From: Trileptium ribeirensis
Taxonomy: Eukaryota; Nematoda; Enoplea; Enoplida; Thoracostomopsidae
Reading direction: 5' to 3'
Length of the DNA: 64,000 nucleotides
Assembly (NCBI GenBank): GCA_030248225.1
Contig: JASANE010007094.1
Coordinates: 1-64,000 of the forward strand
Part shown: positions 16,915 through 27,625 of the stretch, one piece after another
How positions within the stretch are numbered: the first letter of the stretch is position 1
Layout of the letters: each line of letters starts with the position of its first letter
Program-made: the position numbers and the translations under genes
Notes under the pieces: model-generated
The model's database searches: none
What the model was told of the DNA's origin: nothing
What the model saw: only the letters and a program-made list of their open reading frames with translations

Positions 16915-18840
16915 GCCCATAAGGGAAAACTTCGAAAATTTCCGGAAAATAAGGAAGAAGGGGCGACGTTTTTCACGTTTTCTTGCGTACACAGGGATAT
17001 CGGATAACACCACGTCGCCCTTCTGCCCTGAAAATTATAACGTTTTACTGGAATTTATACAAATTTACTGAAACTTATCAAATTTTACAAATATTTATCG
17101 AATATTTACCGAAATTTACCAAATTTTTACGGAAATTCTGTAAATCTGGCAAATTTTCCCCAAATTTTCTGCAAATTTTCTTAAATTTTCACGCATAATC
17201 CTAAAAAAAACCTTCGGAAACTCTACGTGGAATTTAATAACAATCTTCAAAATTTCAAGCTGAATCGAATGACGGGCTGTACATCTATGGATCTAAGGTG
17301 AAATTTCACACAAACTCATCTTTCCATTCGATTTACACTCTTACCCTAAGTAAGGAGTCTAATAAATCCAAACAATTTTAAGAGATGTACCAGCCCAATC
17401 TTTATGAAAGTGGCAGAAACGCGTAAAGTACAACAAATTTATAGGGAAGGTGGGAATGGACGACCGGACACCGGTGGAGTGTGGCCTCCTTATAAAATGA
17501 TAATTGTACTGTATCATTACTGTTGTTATAAAAAATATACAATTGTACTTCATTTATACTGTATTTGTATGGTCCCACTCCACCGCCCGAAGGTGCCCGG
17601 GGTGATTTTGGCACCAAATCTGAAAGAAAGGATCACTATTAGGGGTGCTCGGTCGATCCTCGTGAACGGAGAGGTTGGAACATTGTATGCATAAAATGTT
17701 TGCTTATTATATTATATTTGTTGTGCGGTGTTTATGGAACTTATCACATACGATATACATGTGGGAAGGGGCATAAATTTGTCAGGACGAGTTTGAATTA
17801 CCCATACTCAGGCCGATCAAGCTCAAATAGATCAAAACTTCGGTCAAAGGCGACTGAAAACACTAGATACAAATTTTCTAAGACACTATTTTAGGGTGCG
17901 ACACAAAAAACTTAATTTTTGGGTTTCTTACAAATTTTAAGGGAACGGGGGTAATTGAATACTCTTAACGACACTACTGGGGTGTTAAATCGCCCCGGCG
18001 GGTCTAAAATTTTGGATCCCCTAAATACTTATGGACCCCCGAACGGGCGTTTAAGCCTCCAATTTTCCAAGCCTACAAGGGTACCCAAAATAATCAAAAC
18101 TCCCCGATTTTTGGAGCCCGGGACACTTATTGGGTCCCACCCTAACTGCTTAGCTGAAAATCGGGGCCGCCCACCCCCACGGGTCCGCTCAGGATCCTCT
18201 AAACTTAAATGGGACTTCGAAATTCTTTATTTTGGGCGTATGAACCGGCCTCTAACGGGCCTCTCATGGGAGATACATTAGATTTTAAATTTTCATCAGT
18301 AGCCGGCCTGCCAAGGCATGATTCTGGTCCTGCCCCCGGCCGCCTATATTTTAAATAATGGAAATGTGCCCAAAAATGTGCCGATATCCCTATGAGAAAA
18401 CGGCGCCCTGAGCACCGCTATATTTTGTTGTAAAATTCTCGCCGCACCGACCAGCGGGCGGTTTTGTTTTCTTGGCGAGCCTCGGCCACGTATAGCTGCT
18501 GGCCGTTTTGTTGTTGTCGCGCGCCCACCAAGGGCTTGGTAATATATGTACAGCAGGGGCAGCATACTTGTTTTTGTTGCTATAGATGTTTAGCCGACGT
18601 CGCGATGGTTTTGTTGTACTATATATGTGTTGCTATATTTTCCAAGTTTAAAGAATTGTGCGTCTATGGTTGTAATGAATAAGAGGGGGGTTAGCAGCCG
18701 GTATAAAAGAGAACGGTACCCTTCTAAAACGGGACCAGTCGAGTCGTTATCTTCTAAAATTTGGTCGGGTTTTGGCGGCTGGCGCCAGTTTTGGTTTTTT
18801 CTCCTTTGCTTTTGCTTCGGTTTTTTCAGCATTTCGTTCG
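16915..18840. other. Non-coding spacer with small inverted repeats
   Basis: No coding sequence is recognised. A hairpin is visible: arms 16956-16969 and 17012-17024 (AGAAGGGGCGACGT and its near complement), loop about 42 bases. Bases 17038-17195 are an AT-rich cryptic repeat built on AAATTT and TTTACC words. Bases 17472-17587 are framed by the 10-bp inverted repeat CGGTGGAGTG and may be a tiny MITE. Short open frames here look like chance. Confidence 0.5.
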
Positions 18841-18841
18841 C

Positions 18842-19452
18842 CCGGGTGGGCTCTTCAGCATGCAGACGTGTGGAAGAGTCCCGCCCGAGGCTTTCTTTCG
18901 TCGTTCGGTTTTGCTTGAGCTTAGGACAAGGGGCAGCCCTTGCGGGTGCGGTGGCGTCCGTTGGATGCCTCGCGCTCCCGTAAGTGCTGAGCCCGCGCGG
19001 CGGAGAATGGGTGAGTTTCTGACAAAGTTGTGGTCAAATTCAGGACCAAATTGAAAAAGGATCCCCCATGCTCGACTGGTTCCCCACCCGCTGGGTAGTG
19101 CCGATTGAGGATGCCTAGTGGGTGCCTCGCTTGCAGGTATTAAAATGTGTTGTAAATTTCAGTCTGGAATTCATTTATCGGTGAGCACGGTTGTCATTCG
19201 AGGCGTTTCAGGAAACTTCACGGGAATTGATGCACGAGACACTAGGAATAAATTTTGGTACATCGGAACCTATGGGGAGTTTCGTTGGCTCGGGTGGACT
19301 CTTCTGCTGCGGACGCGTGGAAGAGGCCCGCCCGGGGCACCTCCCGGAGCTTTAAAACTTTCTCGCTTAGGCATAGGAATAGGGGCGGCCCTTGCGGGTG
19401 CTGAGGTGTCCGTCGGATGCCTCGCGCTCCCGTAAGTGCTGCGCCCGTGCTT
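18842..19452 (+). repeat. Diverged direct duplication, GC-rich, about 155 bp
   Basis: Two related segments, 18842-18995 and 19291-19452, share blocks in the same order. These include GGGTGG(G/A)CTCTTC, GTGGAAGAG, CCCGCCCG, GGCAGCCC/GGCGGCCC TTGCGGGTGC and GGATGCCTCGCGCTCCCGTA. They are about 450 bp apart and diverged by small indels. They look like two copies of one repeat end or a duplicated terminal region. No protein is convincing. Confidence 0.7.
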
Positions 19453-20135
19453 CAGCTATTTAGCAAGGACATCTCAGAACTTCATGGTCGTCTACAGTGA
19501 CAAAAATGCCAGGCGTCCAACGCGAGGAATAATCTACGGCTAAGGTTGTAACAGCAAATTTTGGGCTGAGGGTTCCGCGTTTCTAAAAGAGCACAAAATG
19601 GAGCTCATAAGGATCATTTCGTCATCCAACGGCAAGGGGGGGAGGGGCAAGTTTTGGTCGCGTGAAACGTTCGCTCAAGCATAGTTCTTGTTCATACATA
19701 ATGCAATGTCTTTTCACGTACACCCAAGTGGGTAATATCTTCGTTTTGTCGTGTACTTATGTTGTATTTAGCAAAAAAGGGAAAGCCAATAAGTAAAACA
19801 ATTTTGCGTGTTACTTTGGTAGGCGGAGTAGATTGATTCAAGCAAGACACTCTGTTGCAATAAAAGGGTAGGGCCCTCTCCAAGGTATGTTTAACACTGC
19901 TCGTCCTAAGTGCCGGTTCCGTTGTTGCACGCCGCCTCCTCTATTGCTCGCACATACTCTGCCGTTTTTCTGCCACACTGGCCCTGCTACCCACCTAGGT
20001 GTTTGCTTCACTGTTTCATAGTTAAATTTCAACTCCACCCAAACCCGGTGCAATTTCACCCCCACAGCCAACTTAAATTTTCTCAACGCTTTAGCCAACT
20101 TCGCTCGTGCTCGCATCCCCGCTCGCCTCGTCAGT
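19453..20135. other. Spacer, nothing recognised
   Basis: This is mixed-composition sequence with no convincing reading frame, structural RNA or repeat boundary. Short open frames at 19838-20116 (minus) and 19910-20137 (plus) overlap each other and lack any domain. Confidence 0.4.
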
Positions 20136-20668
20136 AACTTGTTTCAGCACATAGGTCCCTTTGTGTATCCAGACAAATATTTCCCCCACATTCGGAATAA
20201 CCCTCAAATACTGTAGACCGACCAGGCCCAGTTGGCTGAGCCCTGCCCGGAACTAGGATAAAACTTTTGCCTCTGTCGTTCAAAAGGCCTATGGTTACAG
20301 GTCGCCCCTCTACCCATCTAACTCTTTCGGGAAACGGGTCCAACCGTGAATGAAACTTCCACGCTGGAACGTGGTTCGGACCCAATCATTGCGATCGAGG
20401 GAATGACGGGTCAGCCTTATTACCTGTGAGCAGGCCTAGGGGATGACCCTCCCTCTGGGGGACCTCCATGCCACTAGATACGTGGGCCACCGTAGGGGCC
20501 AGGCCGAACACCCTGGTAAACCCGCCGGCAGCCTGCTAAGCTAAGCGGTTCCTATCGGTCTGACCCGAGGCCACCGGGGAATCGTGTAAGCCGGGGTTGT
20601 CCGGGCACCACAGTAAAAATTGAGAGTGGTGCAGCTGGGATCCCTTAGGGCCAGAACTGGTCCTAGTA
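20136..20668 (-). other. GC-rich block, candidate 3' LTR of the minus-strand element
   Basis: The composition changes sharply at about 20668, from A-rich (minus sense) element sequence to GC-rich sequence. Read on the minus strand the block begins TGTACTAGGACC just after a short purine run (AAGGAAAATG), as a 3' LTR after a polypurine tract would. I did not find a matching copy near the element's 5' end (35.2-37 kb), so the LTR identity is unproven. It could equally be unrelated flanking DNA. Confidence 0.3.
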
Positions 20669-21834
20669 CATAATACATTTTCCTTATAGTTTACAATTTT
20701 TGTCACCGGTTTCTCCGGTTTTTATTTATTTATCTTTTTATTCTTGGCACCTCGATTTCATTCCTTTGATCAGCGTATCAGTTTCGTTGGTACATGTTTT
20801 GATTTGTCAACTTCCTGTTTTGTTATTTCGATTTGTATTGTGGATGGTCGTTAATTACCGGTTTTTTGGTACCGGTTTTAGTTGTTGATTTAGTTTTCGT
20901 TCGTTTGCCACTTAGTTTCCTTTGGATCATCACCGGCTTGTCATTGTTGTCGGTTTCGATTCGTCGTCTGCTATCTTTGTCATTGGTTTCCAGTTTTTGT
21001 CGTTACCGGATTCGATATTGGTCGACTAGACTATCATTATCGTCGTTGTATCGTTTGGTTTTGCCGGATTTGCCATAATTACCGATGTTGATCACCATCG
21101 CGTCATTTTCGGTCATTATTTCTGAATTTTGTCATTATTTTTGGATGTTGCTATTTGATTTTGATTCGTTTTGTTGTTGTTGTTGATTGCTGGATTTACT
21201 TTAACCGTTTTCGTTAACGTTATTGTTACGGGTTTCGTCGGTTCTTGCCCCGCTTGAATAAATTACTTGTGCCCCGATTGATCGTTGTGATTTATCATAC
21301 CGACTTATTATTATTACCAAATTACCAACCCGATGTTGGTAAGTCGTCGTTGTTGGATTGTTTCGAACCTACTGACCGGTTGAAGTGACTTTATTTCGTG
21401 TCCGTTTGTTGGATTTGTTACCCGTTTGGATTTTGAATTAATTGGCTAACGATTTCGATATTTTCGGACTATTTGCGCTGGTCTTTATAAATTCAGAGCA
21501 AGGTTAGGAGGTGCGTCCGCACGGCTCGCTGCCTCCCTTCCCTGTTCCTTCCTTACAGCTGTTCCAGTGTTGGATATTCTTTCCATGGATTTTGCGTATC
21601 CAAGGAATTCCGTTTTGCCTCGTTGATTGCCTTTACGATCTGTTCTTTATTATTTGCTATAAATCGACGAATCGATCTTTTCGATCTTTGTATTGTTCTT
21701 CCGTGATGGGTTTCCGATTATGAGCCTTTCCTTTCCCGAAACTGAACGCTATTCCGTTGTTTTCCCACATCTCAGTATCTTGGAATGTCCTCGATGTAAT
21801 GTTTCCCATTGTATTGAGTCCATCTGCTCTTTGG
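20669..21834 (-). other. A-rich 3' non-coding tail of the minus-strand element
   Basis: The minus strand is rich in A and in CAA/AAT words, like the coding blocks that precede it in the element's direction. It has frequent stops in all frames. Repetitive words related to CGGTAAT appear at 20700-21110. I take it as 3' untranslated element sequence. Confidence 0.4.
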
Positions 21835-22233
21835 CTACTTGTGTTTCGTGTGACAACGTACTGGATTTGGCTTTCCGTGATATCTGCGTAATCTATATAT
21901 AGCCATTATTTCTGGTAGATGTTTCACTTGGCTCAATTTATTCCTTACTCCGTATGTGAACCATTCATGATTAAGTTTTATATATTGCCGTACTGCTTGC
22001 TGGTATTCCTTTCTTGGTTTTCCGAGTTCGCGACATTTTATTCGAATTTTGGTTTCGTTGTTTCGTAATGCCGTTAGCATTCGCACGGTCTTTTCTTGTA
22101 TTGATGTTGTTTCGTCTTGTAGAATTTTTGCCCATTCTTGTTGCAAACTATCTACGATATTTTCCATGTTCTTTTCTGGTATTATTTCTATTTGAGGCGT
22201 GTTTATCTGTGTTTCCAAGTAACACAGTTCCAT
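21835..22233 (-). pseudogene. 3' ORF block of minus-strand element, last segment
   Basis: An open segment of 132 codons, rich in Lys, Glu, Gln and Arg, with repeated basic-aliphatic helices (for example EYQQAVRQYIKLNHEW). It is in the same frame as the segments at 22600-23421 and 23956-24651, separated from them only by stops, so it is probably the C-terminal part of one large decayed protein. No membrane segment and no domain is recognised. Confidence 0.55.
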
Positions 22234-22599
22234 CCATAACTGGTATCCTTCTATTTCCAGTTTGTCTTGAAGTATCTCATTCCAACAAAATACTTCCTTT
22301 TGGATGCTTTTTCGGAATATCTTGTGATACTTGTGGGAATTGTATTTCGGTTGCTTTATCGTGGCATTCGATTCTTGTAATGTGTCCCAGTTTTACTTTT
22401 TGTTCTTTTGGACATATTTCTTTATTTTGTTGCTCTTTTTCTTCCGTTTGGTTTTGGAATTCGTTTTCTCGGTTGTACCATTAACGTTTCTTCTTTTGGT
22501 CGTGTTGGTTCTATTTGGGCCTTGAATAAATACGTTTTTGTACATTTTCTTTGGGTTTTTATTGAGCTTCCTCTCGTTGTCGAGACAATTCAAGCATTT

Positions 22600-23421
22600 T
22601 CAATGCGTTCCTTTCTCGTTGTTGCACCGCTGGAATTGCTTTTTCATTTTCTCCAATGATTCCATATAATCTTTAGATTTTTTCTTGGTCTTTATCATGC
22701 GCTTCCACGCAATGATTACGTTATTGCGTTCTTGTACTTGTTCCCATAATATTCTAGCTTGTTCCGTTAATGTTTGAATTTCTTGCTTTTTAGTCGTTAT
22801 TTCCATTTTCTTTTGTTCCGACCATTCTTTGAATTCTAGCATGTCTTTTGTATGGTCTTTTCGTACCTCGCCTCGTCGTTGACGTTCGACTTTGTACTTT
22901 TCTCCCCATACTTTTTCTTCTGCCGTCATTGTCTTATTTATTTCGTGCAATTTTTCCTTAAATGTCTTCTGTATCATTCTTATTTCCGCTATCGCATGTT
23001 GCTTCGGTATTTCTATACTCGATTCATATATAGCAAATTTATTTTCTGGATCCATTAGGGCTTCGGTCATCCTTTCGTCGATCGTTGTTGATTCTGCTCT
23101 ATTTGACGATTGGATTGACCCCGTAGATGTTATGTTTTGGTATGATAGCTGTAGTTGTTGTTCAGCTAGTTGAGGTTGTTCTTCTTGTTGGACTTGTTCT
23201 TTATTAGATTCCGACCATTGTCGTTTTGTCGCTTCTGGAATCGATAATCCGCGTGATAAATGTTTCAACATTTCACTCGCATTGTATATTCTCAGTTGTT
23301 CGGACTTTGCGGCTTCTTGTGGTACCCATACATCATTTTTACCGGCATCGCTTTCTTCTATTTCTGTTTGTTTTGTTTTCTCGTGTGGAGCGATTTCTTT
23401 ATCTTTTAGCGGTTGTGCCAC
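22600..23421 (-). pseudogene. 3' ORF block, coiled-coil segment
   Basis: 273 open codons. Residues about 140-265 are almost all charged and helical (Lys/Glu/Gln/Arg with spaced Met/Leu/Ile), a strong coiled-coil appearance; the first part is Glu/Gln/Ser-rich. It is in frame with the open segments on both sides. The function is unknown. There is no signal peptide, furin site or transmembrane helix, so it is not an envelope. A structural or particle-associated role is only a guess. Confidence 0.6.
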
Positions 23422-23955
23422 TTGTTCTTTCCGTAATTCTAGTATTTCTTTTTGAGGGCTTACTTTCGTTTCGCCAACTTTATCTGTTGTTTCTTGTTGA
23501 TTCGCTCGTTCATCATTTATTTGTCTTAGGATCGCACGTATTAGGTAACCATAATAACCTATCAGTTTGTTCTTGTCGTTTCGGAGTCCATCTTTGTGTT
23601 AATCCTATGTCTCTCCTTTCTTCATAATCGCTTAGAACTTGTTTTCTTTCGTCCTCCATTATCTCTCGTATGGTTCCATCTGCTCTTACGAAATACTTCC
23701 GTCACCAGTTCATTGGTCCGTACGCGAATTCTTGTTTTTGTTCTAAGTTCATCCTTGCCACTATTTCCATGTCAAAGCCGTATCTTGCACTGTGACTGAT
23801 CGATTTTTCTTTGCCCATGGCTTTGCGAATACCCTTGTTAACTGGTCTCAAGCTTGTTCACTTTCGCTCCCCCGGTTACTTCTAGATATGATATTGTCCT
23901 ATATTTTTGTTTTGGTTCCGATTTTTGAAAACGTTCACGTGATCGGCTTGATTTT

Positions 23956-24651
23956 TTACTTTCTTCCTGATATCTTTCTCCTGCGTTCTACTGATTGTGA
24001 ACTTTTACGTCCATTTCCTGTGTATTCGCGTGGATAAGACCTTGTTCGCCTATGTTTTGCCTTGTTACTTTGTTTTCTCGGTGATCTTGATGGTCTTTTT
24101 AATCCTTGTTCTTTCGTACTTTCATTTCGTTCCAATTCTTTCATTGTTTGCTCGGCCATTCCGAACATGCCTCCTTTAAGTTTTATTGTATCTTGTAGCG
24201 TTGGTTTTATTACTCGTTGGTTGTTTTCCATATTTTCATCGTCTTCCAAAGTTATTTCTGGTACTTCGTTCTTTTTGCTGTTTTCGAATATTAATGTTTT
24301 CCCATCAAATCTTATCCCGCTCGTCATAATCAAGTTCTTGTTCTGGACGTTCGATCTCTTCTTGCGGTGCTGAGTCTGTTTCCATTTGCTCATCTTTTCT
24401 GTTTGAGTCCTCCGTTTGTGCTTCTTGGAGAACTGCATCCGGACAGCTTGCTGGCTCTCCAAGTTGCATGTCTGTTTCCTGTTGTACTCCTGATGGACTG
24501 TTTCCGGACGGCTAATTGGCTTATCAGTTCGTACTTCACGTTCATGTTCCGTACTGACTATTTGCATTCGTGCTTCGTGAGGGGCTGCATCCGGACGGCT
24601 TGCTGGCTCCTCAGGTTGCACCGCCTGCTTTTTTGTCTTTTTCCGGGACAT
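23956..24651 (-). pseudogene. 3' ORF block, basic segment
   Basis: 231 open codons with a highly charged, Lys/Arg/Gln-rich sequence. It has basic runs at both ends (KKTKKQ near the start; RSPRKQSNKAKHRRTRSYPR near residue 200) and an acidic stretch between them. It may be nucleic-acid binding by composition only. It shares a frame with 22600-23421 and overlaps the preceding segment (24611-25276), which lies in another frame, so at least one frameshift separates them. Confidence 0.55.
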
Positions 24652-26306
24652 TTGTTTCCACGCGTTTATTAGAGTCTTCCTGCTCTACCAATTGTTGTTC
24701 TGTTTGATCTTTCGGTTTTGCCGCCATTAGGATTTCCCAGAGATTGTCACTTTGTTTCGCTTCGGTCTGTAATTCTTCTGGAGTTTTCTGTTTTCGTTTC
24801 GCTTTTTGTACGTAAGTTTCTTGGTACGCTTTTACCTCCATTATCACTTTTTCTTGTGGTTTCTCCATGCTTGTTTTATTTCGTATTCGCTGGATTTCCT
24901 TGTCCACCCAATGTGTTTCGGAGAATCCACCTCGATTATATCCAATCTCGCCCGTTTTCGCTGTGATTTGAGCTCGTTGTTTCATAAGCCCGTTTTGTCT
25001 TTCCAAATTTGTTTTGTACCACAGTATTTCTTTTGTATATCGGGCCGATATTTCGCAACCTTCTTTGAAATTTACCTCTTCAATGAAATAATTGAATTTT
25101 ATTTCTTCTTCCATTTCATTTCCATCGATTTGATACAATTTGAATTCGTTGCAATCGAATCTCTTTTGTTTGATCGTTCGATACATTTGCATTTCGTAAA
25201 TATTACTTTTGAACATTCTTGGATCTTGTATTTGTGGTTGGATCTTTTGATCGAATTCGTTCTGATTTCTTTCCAACGCTTTAACTCTGTTTTTGTTGTT
25301 CCTCGATCATTTGAGGTATTGGTTCGATACGCACTTTGGTATTCTGTGCCAAGGATATTTCTTTGTAACTTTTTCGATGAGGCTCCAGACTTTACTTTGT
25401 TCGCATCTGCTTATCGCCGTTTCGTTTGCTCGAGAGGCCATTGCTAACACAACTGGAAATAATAATGTTGCGTCACGACAGTGTCGAATAACTTGATTAA
25501 TTGCCCATGCGCTTTCGTACCACTGTCCACCTTGATATCGTGATCGCATAGGTGCGAACAATTTCTTTCTCTCGTACATTTCATTATAATATTCGGTCTT
25601 TTCGCCTTTCTTCTTAAGGACGTATGTTTCCACTAGTTGTTGAGTTTGTACTTGGTTTTGTTCACCAAGTATTGTATGTAATTCACCAACGTCAATTGTT
25701 GTTTGGCACGCTGGGTATGGTTGCCCTTTTCTTTCGAACGTTACGTTCCATATCTTTTCCTCGTTTCGCACTTCATTCCATAGAATGGCATTTTCTTTTA
25801 GTTGTGCATAAATCGTCTCTGGTATTTTTCGTTTAAATACCGCTATGTCAATAATACCAAGTTCACCTTCACTTATCTGAATTGCTACATAGGGCACGAT
25901 TTTGCTCGCTCTTTCGCTTGTTGTATCATTCCAGAATTGTGGGTCGGTCCATGCAAGGCAATCTTTTGTGGATACCGTCTTGTTCGAGAAACATTCCAAT
26001 CGCCAATCTTTTTGTTGCCACTGCTTCCAGTTCTGCCCGCGGAATTTTTGCTACTACTGTTGCGATTGAAATAATATTTGTTATTGATTGTTTCATGATT
26101 TTGGTGAATTGTTCTGCAACTTTTTCAGTTTCAGTAATATTCGTCACTTGGTCCGTTCGCATATTAAATCCAAGTATTGTTTGGTAATCCGTCCATCTTT
26201 GCCACCATCGCGTGATATGTAACGACGTTCTTTTGTCGTTATCGCCTGGTGCGAAACTCATTTGACTTGGGTTTTTGTTGAACGGATATCTTCTCTGAAC
26301 GGCCAT
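24611..26306 (-). pseudogene. 3' ORF block, N-terminal half (three broken segments)
   Basis: Three open segments follow one another in the minus direction. 26306-25926 starts with an ATG (MAVQRRYPFN) and may be the true start of this ORF. 25999-25307 lies in another frame. 25276-24611 is in the same frame as the second, after one in-frame TGA. The sequence is hydrophilic with scattered Trp and Cys. I do not recognise a family. With the downstream segments the ancestral protein would have been roughly 1,400-1,500 residues, unusually long for an extra ORF after Pol. Confidence 0.6.
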
Positions 26307-26739
26307 TTTGCGATTTAAAACTCACTTCGTAGCTCGGATTGATCACCGCTTTGTTTTGGTATTGATCACTAATTTGTTTCGATTGTCCTCCGTTTATTTG
26401 GTTTGGTTGTAGTTATATGGTTCTATTTCTATAGAATTGTTCTTTTGATCGTTTGGTTTTATTTCAATAATTCTCAAAGCGTTCAGAATTTTGCGTCGTT
26501 GTTGTTCCAAAAATCGTTGAGACGGCTGGATTATTCGTCGGTTCGTTGAGTCGTTCCAATTGGTCGTATTATTCGTGGTATCGCAATTCCCTTTTACCTG
26601 TCGTATCCCACTGGTAACACCGCCACCGCTATTATTAAGAATTCTATTTTACTTTGAAACATTTACTTAATTTTTCCTACAAATAATAAATTAATATATA
26701 ATACTTTACAATCATTGTATAATTTATTTTACGATCTTA
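26307..26739 (-). other. Non-coding spacer between pol and the 3' ORF block
   Basis: From 26307 to about 26640 the sequence keeps the A-rich bias of the element on the minus strand but has no open frame. From 26640 to 26739 it is plain AT-rich. It could be a leader for a separate transcript of the 3' ORF. Confidence 0.4.
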
Positions 26740-27068
26740 TGCAAGAGTAAACTTAATATGCGCTCCCAACCATCCTCTTATGGCACCATATACGAAACGT
26801 TGTTAGCGAACAAAACTCGGATTTCAATAGCCATATCCAATTTCGACATTTTTCTGTTCCATAACGCCATTAGCGAATGCAATTCGGTCCCTGTACTTTA
26901 ACACCAATGTGTTCGCGAACATTTTCAAATTATAATATATGGAATATGAAACGGACTAATTTCTGTTCGTTAACGCAAAAATGAAATTTGTATTCAGTGA
27001 ACAACTGAATGGCAATCGCTTTTGTCAAAAGAGGATAGTAAGGGGCGCAGCTTAAGTTTACTGATGCA
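26740..27068. mobile_element. 329-bp MITE, short relative of the 4.5 kb TIR element
   Basis: The ends (26740-26785 and 27023-27068) match the TIRs of 12414-16911 with scattered differences and begin TGCA. TTA flanks both sides (26737-26739 and 27069-27071). One perfect GTTCGCGAAC lies at 26911-26920. It has no coding capacity. It sits in the spacer between the pol end and the 3' ORF of the decayed retroelement, so it inserted after that element did. Confidence 0.88.
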
Positions 27069-27178
27069 TTATACAATTTAGTTTCTTACAGTTATTTTCT
27101 AGTTATCATGAAAAGCGTTTTTAGCTTTTGGTTGTAGGGTTATTCAGAAATTCTATATAAGTATTAATTGTACAATTG

Positions 27179-27625
27179 TTATTCAGTTCTGGCTCCGTAC
27201 GTATGGTCATGTTTTACTCCTTGTAAAATCTTTTCTTGGGTCGTATAAATTTTTATACAAGGACCACGGTACCATAGGGCTTCCTGGAGATCACCCTCTA
27301 GTCCAACACAGGCTTGGCGGAACAATAAGAAACATGTATCACATCGGACCCATTTAATAACAAGACCCGTTTCATTATCCTCTTTCCAGGAACCTTTACA
27401 TTTACCACAATAGTAATCCTCAGGGGCCAGGCGTTGGCGTAATTCTTTTTGAATATGTCTTAATTTAGCTTCATATCCCGCAAAATTTTCTGGGTGTCCC
27501 CCAAAATGTTTAAATTGGGTACAATTATACCATTTTGCTCGTTGGGTTGCACTACTAACCTTTATTAATAGAATGTTCGGGAACTTAACTTCGATAACTC
27601 GGAAAAGTTTATCAAACTCTGGATG
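27179..27625 (-). pseudogene. pol (IN C-term): Integrase C-terminus plus PHD-like zinc finger
   Basis: This open stretch of about 149 codons ends at TAA 27181-27179. It lies one frame away from the integrase piece at 27612-28373. The first part resembles the integrase C-terminal domain (FRVIEVKFPN, then KWYNCTQFKHF). A zinc-finger pattern follows at 27257-27425: C-x2-C, 18 residues, WVRC-x2-C, four residues, Arg, two residues, CVGL, and finally WYRGPC. This matches a PHD finger (C4HC3) except that Arg stands at the His position and Arg replaces one late Cys, both explained by single transitions. PHD fingers bind histone H3 tails, so a targeting role for the ancestral integrase is an attractive inference. 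Confidence 0.65.

Noticed and set aside
20136..20668. Firm call of a 3' LTR for the minus-strand element
   Set aside because: No matching 5' copy was found at 35.2-37.5 kb, so it is kept only as a candidate.
20700..25450. Hydrophobic Phe/Leu/Val-rich open frames on the plus strand (for example 22014-22484 and 24806-25447) resembling membrane proteins
   Set aside because: They are antisense to A-rich, charged coding segments on the minus strand, and T-rich antisense always reads as Phe/Leu/Val. No membrane protein family is matched.
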